Shown piece after piece: positions 22,958-24,517 of a stretch of DNA of 24,517 nt. Source of the stretch: an uncultured Bacteroidales bacterium (GTDB taxonomy: Bacteria > Bacteroidota > Bacteroidia > Bacteroidales > UBA932); NCBI GenBank assembly GCA_910585445.1, contig CAJUEK010000037.1, positions 1 through 24,517 of the forward strand, given 5' to 3'. Numbering within the stretch: position 1 is the first letter of the stretch; every line of letters starts with the position of its first letter. Under the pieces are notes generated by a model. The model did not search any database, was not told the DNA's origin, and worked only from the letters and a program-made list of their open reading frames with translations. The translations under genes were made by a program, and so were the position numbers.

Positions 22958-24331
22958 ATGTCTGAAAGTAGTGAGTGGACAAGGAACTACAGTTTCCTCA
23001 GCAAATTCAGAAGGCATGTCAATTCAAGTGTGGTGCTGATTCTGTTTACTGTCTTGGCCTTGGCATGTGCCAACATACCTTCCGTAAAGGAATGGTATTT
23101 CGCCATTTGGCAGAATCCTGTGAGCCTTTCTGTAGGCGATTTCAATTTTTTCAGCCATGGTGGGCATACCATGACTCTCGGACAGGTCATCAATGACTTC
23201 CTGATGGCGATATTCTTCCTTTCGGTAGGTCTTGAAATCAAGCGTGAGATACGTGTCGGTGAGCTTTCAACGCGTGACAAGGCTCTCCTTCCTATAATAG
23301 GCGCGTGCGGAGGCATGATTGTTCCGGTGCTTCTGTTCTGGCTCCTGTGCCCTCATGATGCTGCGATGCAGCGCGGTCTTGCGATTCCTATGGCAACTGA
23401 CATCGCCTTTTCTCTTGGTGTGTTGTCGGTATTCAAGTCAAGGGTTCCGGCCGGACTTAAGATTTTCCTTGCGGCACTCGCAGTGGCTGACGACCTCGGA
23501 GGAATCATCGTGATTGCCCTGTTTTATTCATCTGACATCAATATGATGTATCTTGCCCTTTCTGCCCTCTGCATCGTGGTCATGGTGGCTGCCAATGTCA
23601 GCAAGGTCAGGGCAAAAGCTTTCTATATAAGTGTCGGGCTTGTGCTGTGGTACACTATGCTGAACTCCGGAATACATGCCACGATTTCTGGAGTCATAGT
23701 GGCTTTCTGTGTCCCTGCTACATTGAAGAAGGGCACCGGACATTACCTTGAGCGCATAAGGGAGAATATCGGCAAGTTCCCTGTAATCGATATTGATGAA
23801 AGGCACAACACCATAGTCCTGGACAATAATCAGATAGGCGTTCTCAAGAGCATTGAGTCTGCCGCGGATAAGATGATCAGCCCGCTGCAGGATCTTGAGG
23901 ATATGCTGCATGTGCCTATAAGCTATATTGTGATACCTCTATTTGCATTTGCGAATGCCGGTATAGATCTTTCGCAGATGAGCATAGGCAGCCTGTTCTC
24001 CGGAGTCGGCCTTGCTGTGATGCTCGGACTTGTCGTCGGCAAATTCCTCGGGGTATTCTCGTTCTCATGGCTTGCTATACGCATGAAGATTGTTTCTCTG
24101 CCTGAAGGAACGACATGGAAGGCATTTGCGAGCGTGTGCGTGGTGTGCGGAATCGGATTTACCGTGTCCATGTTCATTGCAGACCTCTCTTATGCCGGTC
24201 TTGGTGCCGAAGGTGCGGCCCTGCTCAGCCAGGCCAAGCTCGGTGTGCTGTGCGGCTCTGTCCTGTCGGCTGTCGCCGGATGCTTTCTTCTCAACAAGAA
24301 CCTCGGCCCGGAATGTAATAAGGCGGAGTAA
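22958..24331 (+). CDS. nhaA: Na+/H+ antiporter NhaA
   Basis: An inner-membrane antiporter that expels Na+ in exchange for protons. The 457 residues form about twelve hydrophobic segments. Signatures are FFLSVGLEIKRE (86-97), ATDIAF (146-151, with D148) and AVADDLGGI (175-183), where D178 and D179 match the ion-binding Asp163/Asp164 of E. coli NhaA. GKFLG late in the chain corresponds to the Lys300 region. Compared with the E. coli protein (about 388 residues) it has a longer loop around residues 290-345, as in other Bacteroidota NhaA proteins. I start at ATG 22958 (MSESSEWTRNYSFL); in-frame sequence back to 22853 overlaps the promoter box. The gene is alone on this strand. Confidence 0.96.
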   Translation: MSESSEWTRNYSFLSKFRRHVNSSVVLILFTVLALACANIPSVKEWYFAIWQNPVSLSVGDFNFFSHGGHTMTLGQVINDFLMAIFFLSVGLEIKREIRVGELSTRDKALLPIIGACGGMIVPVLLFWLLCPHDAAMQRGLAIPMATDIAFSLGVLSVFKSRVPAGLKIFLAALAVADDLGGIIVIALFYSSDINMMYLALSALCIVVMVAANVSKVRAKAFYISVGLVLWYTMLNSGIHATISGVIVAFCVPATLKKGTGHYLERIRENIGKFPVIDIDERHNTIVLDNNQIGVLKSIESAADKMISPLQDLEDMLHVPISYIVIPLFAFANAGIDLSQMSIGSLFSGVGLAVMLGLVVGKFLGVFSFSWLAIRMKIVSLPEGTTWKAFASVCVVCGIGFTVSMFIADLSYAGLGAEGAALLSQAKLGVLCGSVLSAVAGCFLLNKNLGPECNKAE

Positions 24332-24341
24332 TCTTGCCTGA

Positions 24342-24399
24342 AACTATACAATTGTCCCCGGATAGCTTGTGTTGGCCTTCCGGGGATAATTGTATAGTT
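24342..24399. terminator. Long hairpin between nhaA and the receptor gene
   Basis: A 20-bp inverted repeat (24342-24361 with 24380-24399) with a single G-T wobble and an 18-base loop, between convergent genes. It starts 10 bases after the nhaA stop and ends 9 bases from the receptor stop. It is likely a two-sided terminator, although the T-tails (TTGCGCTTCTGT and TTTCAGG) are short. The arms are unusually long and well paired for a terminator. Confidence 0.6.
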
Positions 24400-24408
24400 G
24401 CGCTTCTG

Positions 24409-24517
24409 TCAGAAGGTGAGTCTTATGTTAAAGCCGAGGTTTCTTGTTGAAGGAGTCATGAAATAATTATTGCTGTCCGATAAAACTTTTTGAAGCGAAA
24501 CAAAATTAGGACTGGCA
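24409..24517 (-). CDS. C-terminal end of an outer-membrane receptor (partial)
   Basis: Only the last 35 codons and the stop (TGA at 24411-24409) are in the window; the 5' part lies beyond the right edge. The translation ends NYFMTPSTRNLGFNIRLTF, an alternating polar/hydrophobic final beta strand with a terminal Phe. This is the usual end of an outer-membrane beta-barrel. The TPSTRNLGFNIRLTF pattern is close to the last strand of SusC/RagA-type TonB-dependent receptors of Bacteroidota. The substrate cannot be told, nor whether a SusD partner follows; none is present on the nhaA side. Confidence 0.6.
   Translation of the reverse strand, partial: ASPNFVSLQKVLSDSNNYFMTPSTRNLGFNIRLTF

Overview
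The window looks like ordinary chromosome from a member of the Bacteroidota, most likely order Bacteroidales. The evidence is the gene content (a V/A-type ATPase operon with a DUF2764 gene, a biotin-dependent methylmalonyl-CoA decarboxylase, the start of a SusC/TonB-type receptor) together with repeated TAnnTTTG promoter -7 boxes and the near absence of Shine-Dalgarno sequences. The genus cannot be read from the sequence. I see no tRNA, rRNA, CRISPR array, insertion sequence or prophage.

Layout. 1-900: pyrF on the plus strand. 914-2403: a two-gene minus-strand unit, an AraC-type regulator overlapping by ATGA with a protein of unknown function that has a faint nuclease-like motif. 2404-2713: an intergenic region holding a plus-strand promoter-like box, two hairpins and a terminator, which may encode a ~90-nt small RNA. 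2714-3970: iron-sulfur L-serine dehydratase (minus). 4085-4849: an unknown secreted protein (plus). 4840-7654: an S9B prolyl peptidase, a small membrane protein and a hypothetical protein (minus). 7806-9583: arginine deiminase and nucleoside diphosphate kinase (plus), closed by a two-sided terminator.

9662-16941 is the V/A-type ATPase operon, read on the minus strand as E, DUF2764, A, B, D, I, K. No recognisable C, F or G subunit is present. 17283-20876 is the methylmalonyl-CoA decarboxylase operon (minus, alpha-delta-gamma-beta) with its own promoter, structured leader and terminator. 21142-22736 carries a YebC/PmpR-family protein and a membrane-anchored TPR protein. 22958-24331 is the Na+/H+ antiporter nhaA (plus). 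The window ends in the last 35 codons of an outer-membrane receptor gene (minus).

How the genes fit together: the right half is rich in sodium bioenergetics. The decarboxylase would export Na+ while converting methylmalonyl-CoA to propionyl-CoA, the last steps of succinate-to-propionate fermentation. The rotary ATPase membrane ring has the side chains that bind Na+ in the Enterococcus hirae enzyme, and NhaA exchanges Na+ for H+. I infer a shared sodium circuit. The parts are recognisable families, so I do not claim a new system. The least explained elements are the small RNA candidate at 2583-2673, the DUF2764 subunit, the mmdA leader and the unknown proteins at 914, 4085 and 7325.
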